Source of the DNA: an uncultured Bacteroidia bacterium
Lineage (GTDB): Bacteria > Bacteroidota > Bacteroidia > Bacteroidales > F082
Direction of reading: 5' to 3'
Assembly: GCA_902801465.1 (NCBI GenBank)
Contig: CADCIH010000002.1
Location: forward strand, 62,001-126,000
DNA: 64,000 bases
Shown: piece after piece, positions 1 through 10,100 of the stretch
Layout: every line of letters starts with the position of its first letter
Numbering within the stretch: position 1 is the stretch's first letter
Made by a program: the position numbers and the translations under genes
The notes under the pieces: model-generated
What the model was told of the DNA's origin: nothing
What the model saw: only the letters and a program-made list of their open reading frames with translations
Database searches by the model: none

Positions 1-170
1 AAATCCACATCCTTGGGATCGATCATGGTGTTGCGGTTGGCCGCGTCGGTTTCCAGTCCCTTGCCTTGGAACATACCACAGTCAAGCAGGATGTTCTTGC
101 CCTTGTCGGTGGTGATAAGGTGCTTGCTTCCAGTGACTTCCTGGGCGGCGCCGATAAACTTTATTTTCAT
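1..170 (-). CDS. MBL-fold / beta-CASP metallohydrolase, N-terminal fragment
   Basis: Only the first 56 codons lie in the window; the gene runs off the left edge. The translation begins MKIKFIGAAQEVTGS and continues through LLDCGMFQG, the usual opening of beta-CASP metallo-beta-lactamase proteins (RNA-processing exonuclease or mRNA 3'-end-processing type hydrolases). The zinc-binding HxHxDH motif would lie beyond the edge, so activity cannot be judged. The ATG overlaps the TGA of the upstream C25 protease gene by four bases (ATGA), which implies translational coupling even though the two products act in different compartments. Family assignment is from the N-terminal motif only. Confidence 0.75.
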   Translation of the reverse strand, partial: MKIKFIGAAQEVTGSKHLITTDKGKNILLDCGMFQGKGLETDAANRNTMIDPKDVD

Positions 171-3100
171 CTTAAAACATTTATTTTTTTCACGATAGTG
201 CCTTGGCCGGTCGTCACGTTGACCATAAACATCCCGTTGCCGAAAGCACTGAGATCGAGGGTGTATTCGTCTTGGTTGATTTCGCGGGTCATCAACACCT
301 GTCCCATCGTGTTGACGACGGTCACGCGTTGCATGCCTTCTGCCTTGATGTTGACGATGCCGTGGGTCGGATTGGGATATACGCTGACTTGTGAGGTCGT
401 CTCACCGATGGAGGTCACCTCGCAGATCACGGGCTCGGAGTTGATTTCGCAATCGGTGTATCTATAGGAGGCGCTGACCATGTATTGGTAGGAACCTATC
501 GAGGCAGTGGTGTCAGCGAAACTGTATTCGTACACATAGTCTTCGCTCTCCACTTCGCCGATGAGTTCGAAGCTGTCGCCTTGGCTTCTGAAGACCTTGA
601 ATTGGTTGATGGCGTAATCCACGGCGACGTTCTTTGTCCATGTGATACGTGCGAAGTAGTCACCATCGTTCCAGACATATTCCGCGGCCACGTTTTCAGG
701 GGCGATGCAGAAATAGACGCAGGCGGAGCTGCTGTGTTGGCTGGTGTGGCCTTGATACTCGGCACTTACCTCATAGCACACTTGCCATATTCCCTGGTAG
801 TTGTCGGTAAAGGTCAATTCAGTGATGCCTGAGGCGATGAGTTGTTCGTCTCTGTACACGTTGTACGAGTCTGCGTGAGGGGCCTGGTTCCATGTGAGGG
901 CCACTTCATCGTCGCCGACAAGCGTTGCGTCGATCTCGGTGGGTGGCACCACTACGGTGACGGTGACGCTGGCTGAGGCGTTTTGACCGTTGTTGGTGAC
1001 AGTGCAGGTATAGGTGGTGGTGGCGACTGGTGATGCCGTGGTGGTTTGTGCTGTCGGGTTGTTGACAGCATTGGCGGGTGTCCAGCTATAGGTGTAGTTT
1101 CCAGTGCCGCCGGTGGCGTTGGCCGACAGGGTGATGCTGCTGCCTCCACCCGGGACGGGGTTGGGTACGTAGATGGTCTCCGAGGCGGTCACCGTAACGC
1201 TCAAAGGAGCGATGATGGTGGCAGTGGCTCCTGACGACAAAGGTGACTCCAGGCCGTTCAGGATGGTAGACACTTGGTAGGTGTATGTGCCGGGGAGAAG
1301 GCCGTTGTCGGTATAGCTGGTAGCGGTGATGTTCTGGGCAAGCAATCTGCCGTTACGATACACTTTGTAGGAGTCGGCGGGGTTGACTGCACTCCAGGTG
1401 ACAGTCACATTCTGGCTGTTGACGCTGGCGGCGACGTTGGTGGGCGGATCGGGGTAGGTGACGCCACCTGTGACGATCTGGACGGTGGAGACATAAGTCT
1501 TCTTATTGTATCCAAATACGGTAAGTGTGGCTTCTCCAGCGGTGCCGGGAGCGCTGAATGTGATGTCGGCCGTGCCATTGTTGATGACTGCCGAACCCAT
1601 GATCTCGCCGTTGTAGGTCAAAGTAGCGAGGGCACCGTCGCCGTTGGAAGCACTGACCGGGAGACTGGTAGAGGTGGCATCCATGACGGTATTGTGGCTT
1701 ACATTCATATCGGCCGGTGTCGTGTTACGGAGTGTCAGGGTCGGGTCACCAAAGAGGATCCATGTGTTGTAGGTGCCTTTCACGGCATTCTGGTTGGCTC
1801 CCTGGTCCAACACCTTCATGTTGCCGTTGATGGAGACACCGCCCATGGTGTGCTTGATGTTGTTGGCCTGCAACTCCACCAAGATGTCAACCATCTCGTC
1901 CTGACCGTATTGTGGAGGAGTCCAAGGCTGTGAGATATAGGAGAACATGCCGCCAATGGCGCCAGTGGGATTGCCGTTGCTGTTGTTGGTGGCACGCATC
2001 CAAGCTTCGGCAAAGCAACTGCCGTTTCGGTCGTACTTTCCGTTGAGGCAGGCTACTGAGATAATATAAGGCAGCTTGTAGTCGTTGGTCAATGCGTTGA
2101 CATGCGAGTTGCTGTAGCTGAACACCCCCCAGCCGGTCTCGTTTCCGTGGTTGCAGTAGTTGATGATGCTCACACCGTTATTGATGTGTTGGCTCACTGC
2201 GTTTGCGTTGGCTGCGGTAGTGCCGGTGACGTTTTGGTAGTCACGGTAGACATCGGTATAGTTGTAATTCAATAAATCAGTCCTGATGTTGTCGACGTGC
2301 TGATAATCGGTCTCTCCGTAGTGGCCGCCTTGGCTGTTGGTTGAGACGCCTTGTCCCACTGAGAGCCATGTGTCATTCTCGTTGAGGTCGCGTTCATAGT
2401 TCAGCACCTTGTTCACGTGAAGGGTGACTTGGGCTTCGTTTTCGCAGCAGAAACGGCCGACGATGACCTCGTTGTAATAGTCGTTGCCAGCCAACTGTCC
2501 GTATTGCATGTCACCGTAGCCTGAGTAGCCTGTAGAACCAGAGCCGGCTGAGATATAGACACCGGGAATCTGGGCGACGTCGCCGACCAGAAGGATGTCG
2601 GTCAAATTGGGATTGGCGGCATAATAGGTCTGAATATATGACTTGATTGACGTGGCATTGTTGCCGGTGGTGCTGGTACCAACCATGGTTGTGGGCCTTC
2701 CGATTTGTTTCTTCCAGGTCACAAAAGGTTCCATGGCGCTCATGAAAGCGTCGTGGCAGATGATGAGCAGTTCGCCGTTTTCTTCGATGGGGGAGTATTT
2801 GGCCATCGATTCGGTGTAGTTGATATAACGATGTGCGTACTGGGCTTCGAACTCCGGATCCATGACGAATGTCCTGTTGCGGTTGCTGATGACGTTACGA
2901 TGATCCTTTCCAATCTTGGTCATGCTCACCACCATGTGGTTATAAACGCGGAGCACCTTGGTGATGGGGTTGTAGGAGTAAGGATACACCACCACGTTCT
3001 GTCCTCTCACATCGCGATGGATGTAAGGCTCGTCAAGATGGGCTAGTTCCGTTGGGAAGAAAGCGTTGCGTTGATAGGCCTCGCCATAGGTGTAAGGAAC

Positions 3101-3454
3101 ATCCTCGGGGTTGATGCTGCGGGGGAAGTCGCCTTTCGAAGGTGCGATCTCCATGCCTTCATAGTCGGTGTATTCCGATGAGACGACATGGACTTGCATC
3201 AGGGCATCGTCGCCGACGATGGTGGGGATGACCAGCATCGGGAGATCGGGTTCGCCCGCCTCGGCGCGGTTCATGGCCTTGTCGGCTGTGATGACGAAAG
3301 CCTCACCTTGCGGCGTGGTCACCGACATGGCATGGAAGTCAGGCGCCTGTATGTCGATAGTGATATTGTTCTCGTTGGCATTTACAAGCTTATATTGTTG
3401 GCCAATCGATAGGAATGGTAGGAGCAGCAGAAGTGCCAGTAGCTTAGTTTTCAT
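167..3454 (-). CDS. Secreted gingipain R-like C25 cysteine protease with T9SS sorting domain
   Basis: 1,095 aa. I start at the ATG giving MKTKLLALLLLLPFLSIG, a clean signal peptide; an in-frame ATG 17 codons upstream would bury it and lies upstream of the promoter. Residues about 20-225 resemble the C25 propeptide. The catalytic domain has INYCNHG (His436) and SVACLNG (Cys469), followed by CFAEAWMRATNN and a PPQYGQDEM segment as in Porphyromonas Arg-gingipains. Then follow an Ig-like segment, a fibronectin type III-like domain (~680-760), a PKD-like domain (~770-855), two more FN3-like domains, and a C-terminal T9SS type A sorting domain opening with VSVYPNPTHG. The protein is expected to cross the outer membrane through T9SS and act at the cell surface or outside. 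Arg specificity is inferred from similarity only. It has its own promoter just after the terminator of the next C25 gene. Confidence 0.92.
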   Translation of the reverse strand: MKTKLLALLLLLPFLSIGQQYKLVNANENNITIDIQAPDFHAMSVTTPQGEAFVITADKAMNRAEAGEPDLPMLVIPTIVGDDALMQVHVVSSEYTDYEGMEIAPSKGDFPRSINPEDVPYTYGEAYQRNAFFPTELAHLDEPYIHRDVRGQNVVVYPYSYNPITKVLRVYNHMVVSMTKIGKDHRNVISNRNRTFVMDPEFEAQYAHRYINYTESMAKYSPIEENGELLIICHDAFMSAMEPFVTWKKQIGRPTTMVGTSTTGNNATSIKSYIQTYYAANPNLTDILLVGDVAQIPGVYISAGSGSTGYSGYGDMQYGQLAGNDYYNEVIVGRFCCENEAQVTLHVNKVLNYERDLNENDTWLSVGQGVSTNSQGGHYGETDYQHVDNIRTDLLNYNYTDVYRDYQNVTGTTAANANAVSQHINNGVSIINYCNHGNETGWGVFSYSNSHVNALTNDYKLPYIISVACLNGKYDRNGSCFAEAWMRATNNSNGNPTGAIGGMFSYISQPWTPPQYGQDEMVDILVELQANNIKHTMGGVSINGNMKVLDQGANQNAVKGTYNTWILFGDPTLTLRNTTPADMNVSHNTVMDATSTSLPVSASNGDGALATLTYNGEIMGSAVINNGTADITFSAPGTAGEATLTVFGYNKKTYVSTVQIVTGGVTYPDPPTNVAASVNSQNVTVTWSAVNPADSYKVYRNGRLLAQNITATSYTDNGLLPGTYTYQVSTILNGLESPLSSGATATIIAPLSVTVTASETIYVPNPVPGGGSSITLSANATGGTGNYTYSWTPANAVNNPTAQTTTASPVATTTYTCTVTNNGQNASASVTVTVVVPPTEIDATLVGDDEVALTWNQAPHADSYNVYRDEQLIASGITELTFTDNYQGIWQVCYEVSAEYQGHTSQHSSSACVYFCIAPENVAAEYVWNDGDYFARITWTKNVAVDYAINQFKVFRSQGDSFELIGEVESEDYVYEYSFADTTASIGSYQYMVSASYRYTDCEINSEPVICEVTSIGETTSQVSVYPNPTHGIVNIKAEGMQRVTVVNTMGQVLMTREINQDEYTLDLSAFGNGMFMVNVTTGQGTIVKKINVLR

Positions 3455-3477
3455 AATATTGAAATTTGAAATTTCCG

Positions 3478-3485
3478 CAAAGATA
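3478..3485 (-). promoter_or_regulatory. Bacteroidetes-type promoter -7 box for the first C25 gene
   Basis: On the minus strand this reads TATCTTTG, matching TAnnTTTG. A TTG at 3505-3507, 19 bases upstream, can serve as the -33 element and lies in the apex of the preceding terminator hairpin. The ATG is 23 bases downstream. Confidence 0.7.
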
Positions 3486-3486
3486 A

Positions 3487-3522
3487 TAAAAAAATGTAGG
3501 GACACAAGGTTGTGTCCCTACA
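3487..3522 (-). terminator. Rho-independent terminator after the second C25 gene
   Basis: A perfect 13-bp inverted repeat (TGTAGGGACACAA at 3495-3507 and its complement at 3510-3522, two-base loop) is followed on the minus strand by a run of at least seven T (3488-3494). It lies 25 bases past the stop of the gene ending at 3548. Confidence 0.88.
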
Positions 3523-3547
3523 TTATTTTAATAGGTGTGACGGATTG

Positions 3548-6500
3548 TTATTCCACCACGATCTTTTGGACGCTTACCTGGCTGCCTGAGGTGAGGCGCA
3601 GGAAGTAAACACCCTTGGCCATGTCGCCGACATGGAGTTGTTGTGAGCCTTGGGCGGTGCCTTTGGCCACTTCTTGACCCATGCCGTTGAGCAAGCTGTA
3701 CTCGAAGCTGTTGTTGCCAGCGGCGATGTTCAACATGCCCTTGGTCGGGTTGGGATAGACGCTGAACTTGGCTTCTTGAGCCTCTTCGGCGCCATCGTAC
3801 ATCACCTGAACCATCACTGACTCGGGCTTGGAGATCTGGTCGCCGACCTGGGCGAACACCGAATACTTGTACACGCCTTCTTCGACGTACTCGGTATAGG
3901 TGGGCTCAGTGACGGTGGCGACGACCTCGTTGTCGCGTTTGATGATGAACGACTCGGCATCGGGGGCGGGTGTCCAATCCAGAGTCACGTGCATTCCGTT
4001 CAAGGTGGCGTTCAGGTCAGCGATAGGATTGATGAAGCTTATGATGCTGACAGGCGGGAACTGGATGTCATCGATCCAGGCGCAGTCGCTGCCACTGTTC
4101 ACGGAATAGTCTTTCGAGTATTTCCATCTGAAGGTGTGAACGCCAGCAGTGACAGGTTGGGTGAACTCGGTCCAGTTGACATTGCCTGACCAGTTGCCTT
4201 TTTCCTGATTGTCCATGTAGAATATCAGCTTGTCATAGTTGGCTTCGGATGAGACCTTGTACCAGAAGGTAAGGTTGCCTTCGGCCAGGACTGCAACGGT
4301 GAGTTCGCAATAGCCTTCAGAGCTGCCGGCGCCGGCATTGCTGGACTTGGCGCAGTAGCCATCGCGGCCTTCGTTGGTGATGGTCCAAGGATACTGGGCG
4401 CTGAGGGTCCAGTCGGAGCCGAACGATCCAGTCTCGAAGTCGTCCATGATGGCACCGTATGACAAGATGTACTCGCCAGTGACAAGTTGGAGACCGCTGG
4501 CGATTTCATAAGCCACTTCAAAGGTGGTGCCGGGTTCGACGCTCTCGTCGATGGTGTAAGGCATCTCAATGGTGAGGCTTTCCTGAGCTTCGATGGTGTC
4601 TTCGAAAGTGACTTCGGGCTCGGCGAACACGAGGCTCGTGGAACTGCTATAGACGTTGAAGCTGCCGCCATAGAACGGGGCGGAACCGTTGTTGATGAAG
4701 TGGAACTGGAGCAGGTCGCCGCCATCTTCGACGAAGTCGAAAGCTACCACAGGAGCATGAAGGACGACGTTCACTTTGCCTTCCCATGTGTTGGTGCCGT
4801 CGCTGACGGTGAGGAGGAACTGGGCAGTGGTGCCATCAGGAACATCCTCGGCCACGCTGAACTGGAAGCCTTCGAAAGACAGGACTTCGTCGGGGTTGAT
4901 CTCGGCGATAGTGGCCTGGTCCACCAGAATCTCAACGTATGGGCATTCGGTGGTGATGGTTCCTGTAAGGTTGTTGGCGATCTCGACACCGACGTTCTTC
5001 ACGTCGATGTTCATGTCGACGGTCTCGCCATAGTTGGCTTGTTCGGCGCTGAGTTCATAGTGGTCGACGGTGATATAGGCGCCTTCGGCGGGAACCACCT
5101 CGATATCGGTGATGGAGGTCACCTTGTTGTAACCTATCACAACGAGTTGGGCCATACCCACATTGTTGAGAGCGGGGAAGGTGAGGGTGCCTTGGCCGTT
5201 TTCAATGCGGGTTGAGGCAAGCACCTCGTCGTTCATCGACAGTGTGGCGATGGCGTAGTCGGCATCGGCTGTCACGACGAGTTCGTTCGCGCCGATCAGG
5301 AGAACACCCGGGTTGACGCTGACATTCATATCGGTTGGGTTGGTGGTGCGGACCATCAAGCTCGGGTCACCAAACAATACCCAAGTGTCGTGGCATTTGG
5401 TGTCGCCACCCAAGTCGATGACATGCATGTTGCCGTTCAAAGAAGCACCTGCCAAGGTGTGGTTGAACTGGTCGGCATTATGCCATTCAGTCAAGATGTT
5501 GATCATCTCGTCTTGGCCGTACATCGGGGGGATCCAAGGCTGTGACTCCCATGAGAACATGCCGCCGATAGCACCGGTGGGAACACCTGTCGTGTTGTTG
5601 GTGGCACGCATCCAAGCCTCGGCGAAGCATTCGGAACCGTAGTTGAACTCGCCGTTGTTGCAAGCGACTGACCAGACCACAGGCCACATGTAGTCGTTTG
5701 TCAAGGCGTTGACGTCGCTGGTGCTGTAGTTGGCAACACCCCAGCTGGTCGGTGAACCGTGGTTGCAGTAGTTGATGATGCTGACACCTTGGTTGGTGGT
5801 ACCGCTGATGGTGGAGACGCTGGCGTCGCCGCCGCTGCCACCATGGTGCTCGGTGACTACAGAATAGGTGTAGTGAAGGAGGGTGTCGCGGATCAGGTCG
5901 ATGTGCTGATAGTCGTCTTCTCCAAAGTGGCCGTTACCGGCGCCGTAGTAGCCGATACCCATGCCCTTGTCGGCATAGGTGACGCTGGCTTCCATGTCGC
6001 GCTCGTAATAAAGCACCTTGTTGACTTGTGAGTTCACATGGTTGTCGGTCTGGACGGAGAAACGGCCAATGAACACCTCCGGATAGTGGTCGGTTCCTTC
6101 CACCTGGCCGAACCAGTTGTCGGAACGCTCACCGCTCAAGGCGTGAGGAGTGATGTGTTCATAGTCGCCAACGAACAACACGTAAACGAGGTTGTGGCTG
6201 GGGTCGTTGTAGAGATTGGTGATGTAGCTCTTGATGGTGTTGTCGTTGTTGCCGCCAACTTCGCTCACGCTCACCATGGTGGTGGGACGGCCTGATTGGT
6301 TCTTCCATTCCACCAGAGGTTGCATGCCTTCCATGAACTGGTCGGCGCAGATGATGAGCATCTCGCCATTGTCCTCGACGACGGGATATCTGTTGCAGGA
6401 CTCCTTGAAGTTGATGAAACGACGCTCGTAAGAGGCCTTGAACTCAGGAGAGGTCTTCACGGTGTTGTCCTTGCGTGAGGCCTTCTGGTTTTCACCGTTG

Positions 6501-7060
6501 TCGCTGACCTTGGTCATGGCGATGGTCATGTGGGTGTAGACGCGGAGGGTCTTGGTCACAGGGTTGTAGGCGAAGGGACGGACCACGATGTTCTGGCCGC
6601 GGTAGTCTCTCAGGATATAGGGAGCTTCAAGGGTGGCTTGTGCAGCCGGCCAGAAAGCGTCCTGCTGATACATCTCGCCATAGGTATAAGGCACGTCGTC
6701 AGGGTTGATCTGGCGGCTGAGGTTGCCTTTTGAAGGGGCGATCTCGATGTTCTCGTAATCGGTAAATTTGGCGTCGATGACGTTGACGGTCATTTCAGCG
6801 CGGTCGCCGATGATGGCGGGAATGGGGAAGAACGGGAGTTCGGGGGAACCGGCTTCCAGGTTAGCGCCCATTTCGGGGGCGGTCACGATGTACTGGTCGC
6901 CTTGAGGGGTGTTCACCTTGATGGTGTTGTACCCGTTGAGTTGGAAGTCAACCACGATGCTTTCCTCGGAGCTGGAGATCAGCTTGGCTTGAGGGGCTTT
7001 CTGGGCAAATCCGCTTCCAACCAACAAAAGGGCGAGAAGGAGAAATAAGGTTTTTTTCAT
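3548..7060 (-). CDS. Secreted gingipain R-like C25 cysteine protease with adhesin-type module and T9SS tail
   Basis: 1,170 aa with signal peptide MKKTLFLLLALLLVGSGFAQ. The propeptide and catalytic domain are collinear with the neighbouring 167-3454 protein: PDDVPYTYGE, YCNHGSPTSWG (His434), SVACNNGEF (Cys467) and PPMYGQDEM. C-terminal to the protease are an Ig-like domain starting ITVDHYELSAEQANYGETV, a jelly-roll/cleaved-adhesin-like segment (DDFETGSFGSDW through CAWIDDIQFP), a fibronectin-like domain and a T9SS type A sorting domain (KFSVYPNPTKG ... VQKIVVE). The whole C-terminal half is close to that of the Lys-gingipain-like protein upstream (7123-10722), whereas the catalytic half is close to the protein downstream. 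No promoter box is visible directly upstream, so it is probably read from the upstream gene through a weak hairpin. Confidence 0.93.
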   Translation of the reverse strand: MKKTLFLLLALLLVGSGFAQKAPQAKLISSSEESIVVDFQLNGYNTIKVNTPQGDQYIVTAPEMGANLEAGSPELPFFPIPAIIGDRAEMTVNVIDAKFTDYENIEIAPSKGNLSRQINPDDVPYTYGEMYQQDAFWPAAQATLEAPYILRDYRGQNIVVRPFAYNPVTKTLRVYTHMTIAMTKVSDNGENQKASRKDNTVKTSPEFKASYERRFINFKESCNRYPVVEDNGEMLIICADQFMEGMQPLVEWKNQSGRPTTMVSVSEVGGNNDNTIKSYITNLYNDPSHNLVYVLFVGDYEHITPHALSGERSDNWFGQVEGTDHYPEVFIGRFSVQTDNHVNSQVNKVLYYERDMEASVTYADKGMGIGYYGAGNGHFGEDDYQHIDLIRDTLLHYTYSVVTEHHGGSGGDASVSTISGTTNQGVSIINYCNHGSPTSWGVANYSTSDVNALTNDYMWPVVWSVACNNGEFNYGSECFAEAWMRATNNTTGVPTGAIGGMFSWESQPWIPPMYGQDEMINILTEWHNADQFNHTLAGASLNGNMHVIDLGGDTKCHDTWVLFGDPSLMVRTTNPTDMNVSVNPGVLLIGANELVVTADADYAIATLSMNDEVLASTRIENGQGTLTFPALNNVGMAQLVVIGYNKVTSITDIEVVPAEGAYITVDHYELSAEQANYGETVDMNIDVKNVGVEIANNLTGTITTECPYVEILVDQATIAEINPDEVLSFEGFQFSVAEDVPDGTTAQFLLTVSDGTNTWEGKVNVVLHAPVVAFDFVEDGGDLLQFHFINNGSAPFYGGSFNVYSSSTSLVFAEPEVTFEDTIEAQESLTIEMPYTIDESVEPGTTFEVAYEIASGLQLVTGEYILSYGAIMDDFETGSFGSDWTLSAQYPWTITNEGRDGYCAKSSNAGAGSSEGYCELTVAVLAEGNLTFWYKVSSEANYDKLIFYMDNQEKGNWSGNVNWTEFTQPVTAGVHTFRWKYSKDYSVNSGSDCAWIDDIQFPPVSIISFINPIADLNATLNGMHVTLDWTPAPDAESFIIKRDNEVVATVTEPTYTEYVEEGVYKYSVFAQVGDQISKPESVMVQVMYDGAEEAQEAKFSVYPNPTKGMLNIAAGNNSFEYSLLNGMGQEVAKGTAQGSQQLHVGDMAKGVYFLRLTSGSQVSVQKIVVE

Positions 7061-7088
7061 TGTTTTTTAAAAGGTTTATTAATTTAAA

Positions 7089-7111
7089 GAGGAGGCGAGG
7101 ACCGCCTCCTC
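7089..7111 (-). terminator. GC-rich hairpin between two C25 genes, weak terminator or attenuator
   Basis: A perfect 9-bp stem (GAGGAGGCG and its complement, 5-base loop) sits between the stop at 7123 and the start at 7060. On the minus strand it is followed only by TTTAAATT, a poor U tract, so partial read-through into the downstream protease gene is likely. Confidence 0.55.
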
Positions 7112-7122
7112 CTGTTTGATAA

Positions 7123-10100
7123 TTATTCGACAACGATCTTTTCGATGCTAGTCTGAGTGCCAGCGGTGAGGCGCAGGAAGTAAACACCCTTGGCCATGTT
7201 GCTGACGTTGATCTGCTGGATGCCTTGAGCGGTGCCCTTGACAATCTCTTGACCCATGCCGTTGATGAGGCTGTACTCGAAGTTGCTGTCGCCAGCCACG
7301 ATGTTCAGCATGTTCTTGGCGGGGTTAGGATAGACGCTGATGATGGTCTCGTTAGCTTCGCCAGTGGCGTCGTATTCCACCATGACGATCACTGAAACGG
7401 GCTGTGACATGGCGCTTTCCTTCTGGGCAAATACTGAGTACTTGTGAACGCCTTCGTCAACATACTCGGTGTAAGCGGTCTCGGTGACGGTGGCTACTTC
7501 TTCACCGTTGCGGGTGATGAGGTAGTCGTCGGCTTCGGTGGTGCCAGTCCAGGTGAGGTTCACGTGCATGCCGGTGAGGGTGGCTTCGAGGTCGGCGACG
7601 GGGCTGAGGAAGCTGATCACGTCAACAGGCGGGAACTTGATGTCATCGATCCAAGCGCAGTCGCTGCCGCTGTTCACTGAGTAGTCCTTGGTGTAGCTCC
7701 ACTTGAAGGTGTGGTTGCCAGGAGTGACATATTGGCTGAACTCGGTCCAAGCGACTTCGCCTGACCAGGTGCCCAGCTCTTGGTTGTCCATGAAGAAATG
7801 GAGTTTGTCATAATTGTTTTCTGAAGAGACCTTGTACCAGAAGGTGAGGTTGCCGGCAGCAAGCACGTCAACAGTCAAGACGCAGTAGGAGTCGGTGTTG
7901 GTCATACCGGCACCGGCTGACTTGGCGCAGTAGCCGCTACGGCCTTCTGCAACGATGGTCCAAGGATACTGAGGGCTGAAGGTCCAGCCTTCACCGAATT
8001 GGCCGCTCTCGAAGTCCTCGATGATGGCGCCGTAGGAGACGACGAAGGTGCCTTGGGCAATCTGGAGGCCGCTGATGAACTCATAGGCAACCTCGAAGGT
8101 GGTGCCAACCGGGACGCTCTCGTCGATGGTGTAGGCGGCGTTGATGGCGTAGCTCTCACCAGGTTCAACGGTGTCGTCGAAGTTAAAGGTGCTCTCGGCA
8201 AATGTGAGGGCGTTTGAGCTGCTGTAGAGGTTCAGGGTGCCGCCATAGAAAGGAGCGGTTCCGTCATTGGTGAAGTTGAATTCGAGGGATGAATTGTTGT
8301 CAAGGAGGTTGCTGAGAGTCACCACGGGAGCATGCAAGGTGATGTTGAACTTGCTTTGCCAGGTGTCGGTGCCGTCAGTGATATCGAGGAAGAACTGAGC
8401 CTTGGTCTTGTCGGGGACGTTCTCGGCCACGGCGAACTGGAAGCCTTCGATGGTGATGATCTCATCGGGGTTCAGGCTGGTAGTAGTGCTTTCACCGGCC
8501 AGGATTTCGACGAAGTCATTGTCGGTGGTCAGGGTCATGGTGAGGGCGTTTGAAGCGTCAGCACCGACGTTCTTCAGGTCGATGCTCATGTCGATGGTCT
8601 CGCCGTAGTTGGCTTGTTCAGCGCTCATGGCGTAGGTGTCGACAGTGATGTAGGCGCCAGTCATGGCAGCGGCGGGGACAGTGGCGATATAAGGCTCATG
8701 TTGAGGATGGGTCACCACGATCTTCACGTCACCACTATTGGTGATGGGTTCGATGGCAATGTCGGTGGTACCACTCTCGTCAATCATGCCAGCGCCATAG
8801 AGGACGCCGTCCTTGGAGATGCCGACATAGGAGCCGGGAGCTGCGCTCACAGTGTAGAAGTCCATGCCGATGGGCAGGGTGGGCAGGTGGGAGACATCGT
8901 TTGCGGTGGGTTGCACACGGAAGGGCAGGATGGAGCCGTCGCCCAGGGTGTGGTAGGCTTGCCAGTCGTAGAGGTTGCTGATGTGGATCTCGTAACCCAG
9001 TTCTTCAGCGGCGTTGCTGGCCAGGTTGCCGATGAACATCATGGAAGTGACGCAATTGTAAGCATCGTCGGTCCACATGGCATCGTAGAAGCCCATGGTG
9101 GTCTCCTCGTAGGAGGGCATGGTGCCGTCGGCGCGGTTGGTAGCACCAACGCCAAAGTAGTAGTCATTCTTCCAGTAGGTGGAAGGGCAGGAGCCGATGT
9201 AGGCGTATGCGCCCTTGTTTTCGGCACGGACCATGGCCTCACCGAAGCAGGTAGAGCTGTAGCCCCAGTCGGCGGCTTGGCAGCAGTTACCCATGGCGAG
9301 GAAGTACTTGTGCTCATTGGTCAGGGTGTTGACATCGCTGACGTTGAAGGTCGGGCCAGCCCAGCTGGTCTGGCTGCCGTGGGCGGTGTAGTTGGCGAAA
9401 CCGACGCCGCTGCTCAGGTAGCTGTAGCAGTTGGTGTAGGTGCCGTGGCTGAACTCATTGACCTCGGTATAACCGTGGTCAGTGTTGTAATAGTAGTTGG
9501 TGGCGTACCAGATGGTAGGACGTCCGACTTGGACACCCCAGCCGCTGCTGTCTTCACCGGCGATGAGCAATACTTTGCTCAGATAGCTCGGGTCGGGCAT
9601 GGTGTATTGCTCGTACTCGAGGGCCTTGTTCAGCATGGCAAGCATCTGGGACTCGTTCTCAGCGGGGAAACGGCTGTGGTACATGTCGCTGAACATGTCG
9701 CCGTCAACGCTCGAATATAGAAGGTCGGTGACGCAGTTGGTGGCGCTGCCGGTGCCTGACTCTGGAACCATGTTGCGGTCGCCCATGATCATCAGGAAGG
9801 TGGGAGCGTCCTCAGCATATTTCTGCTGGATGAAGGACTTGATAGCGGCGGCGTTGGTGCCAATCTGGTCAGTGTAGTTCACATCAACATAGAAACCTTT
9901 TTCGGTCTTCCAATTGACCCATTCTTGAATGGTCGATTCGAAAGCGCGGTTGGTGATGACCAGCATCTTGACAGGGTTCTGCCAGAGGTCCGGATGGTCA
10001 GCATAGACGTCGCGGAGTTGTCTTTCGTTGAACATTGATTTGTAAACACCAGCCCAATAAGGGTTGAAAGTGCGGGCAAACTCTTCGTAAGCGGCGGTTT

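Noticed and set aside
8614-9720. 368-codon open frame antisense to the Kgp-like gene
   Set aside because: Shadow frame in a gene with strong homology; composition dominated by Val, Gly and Ala.
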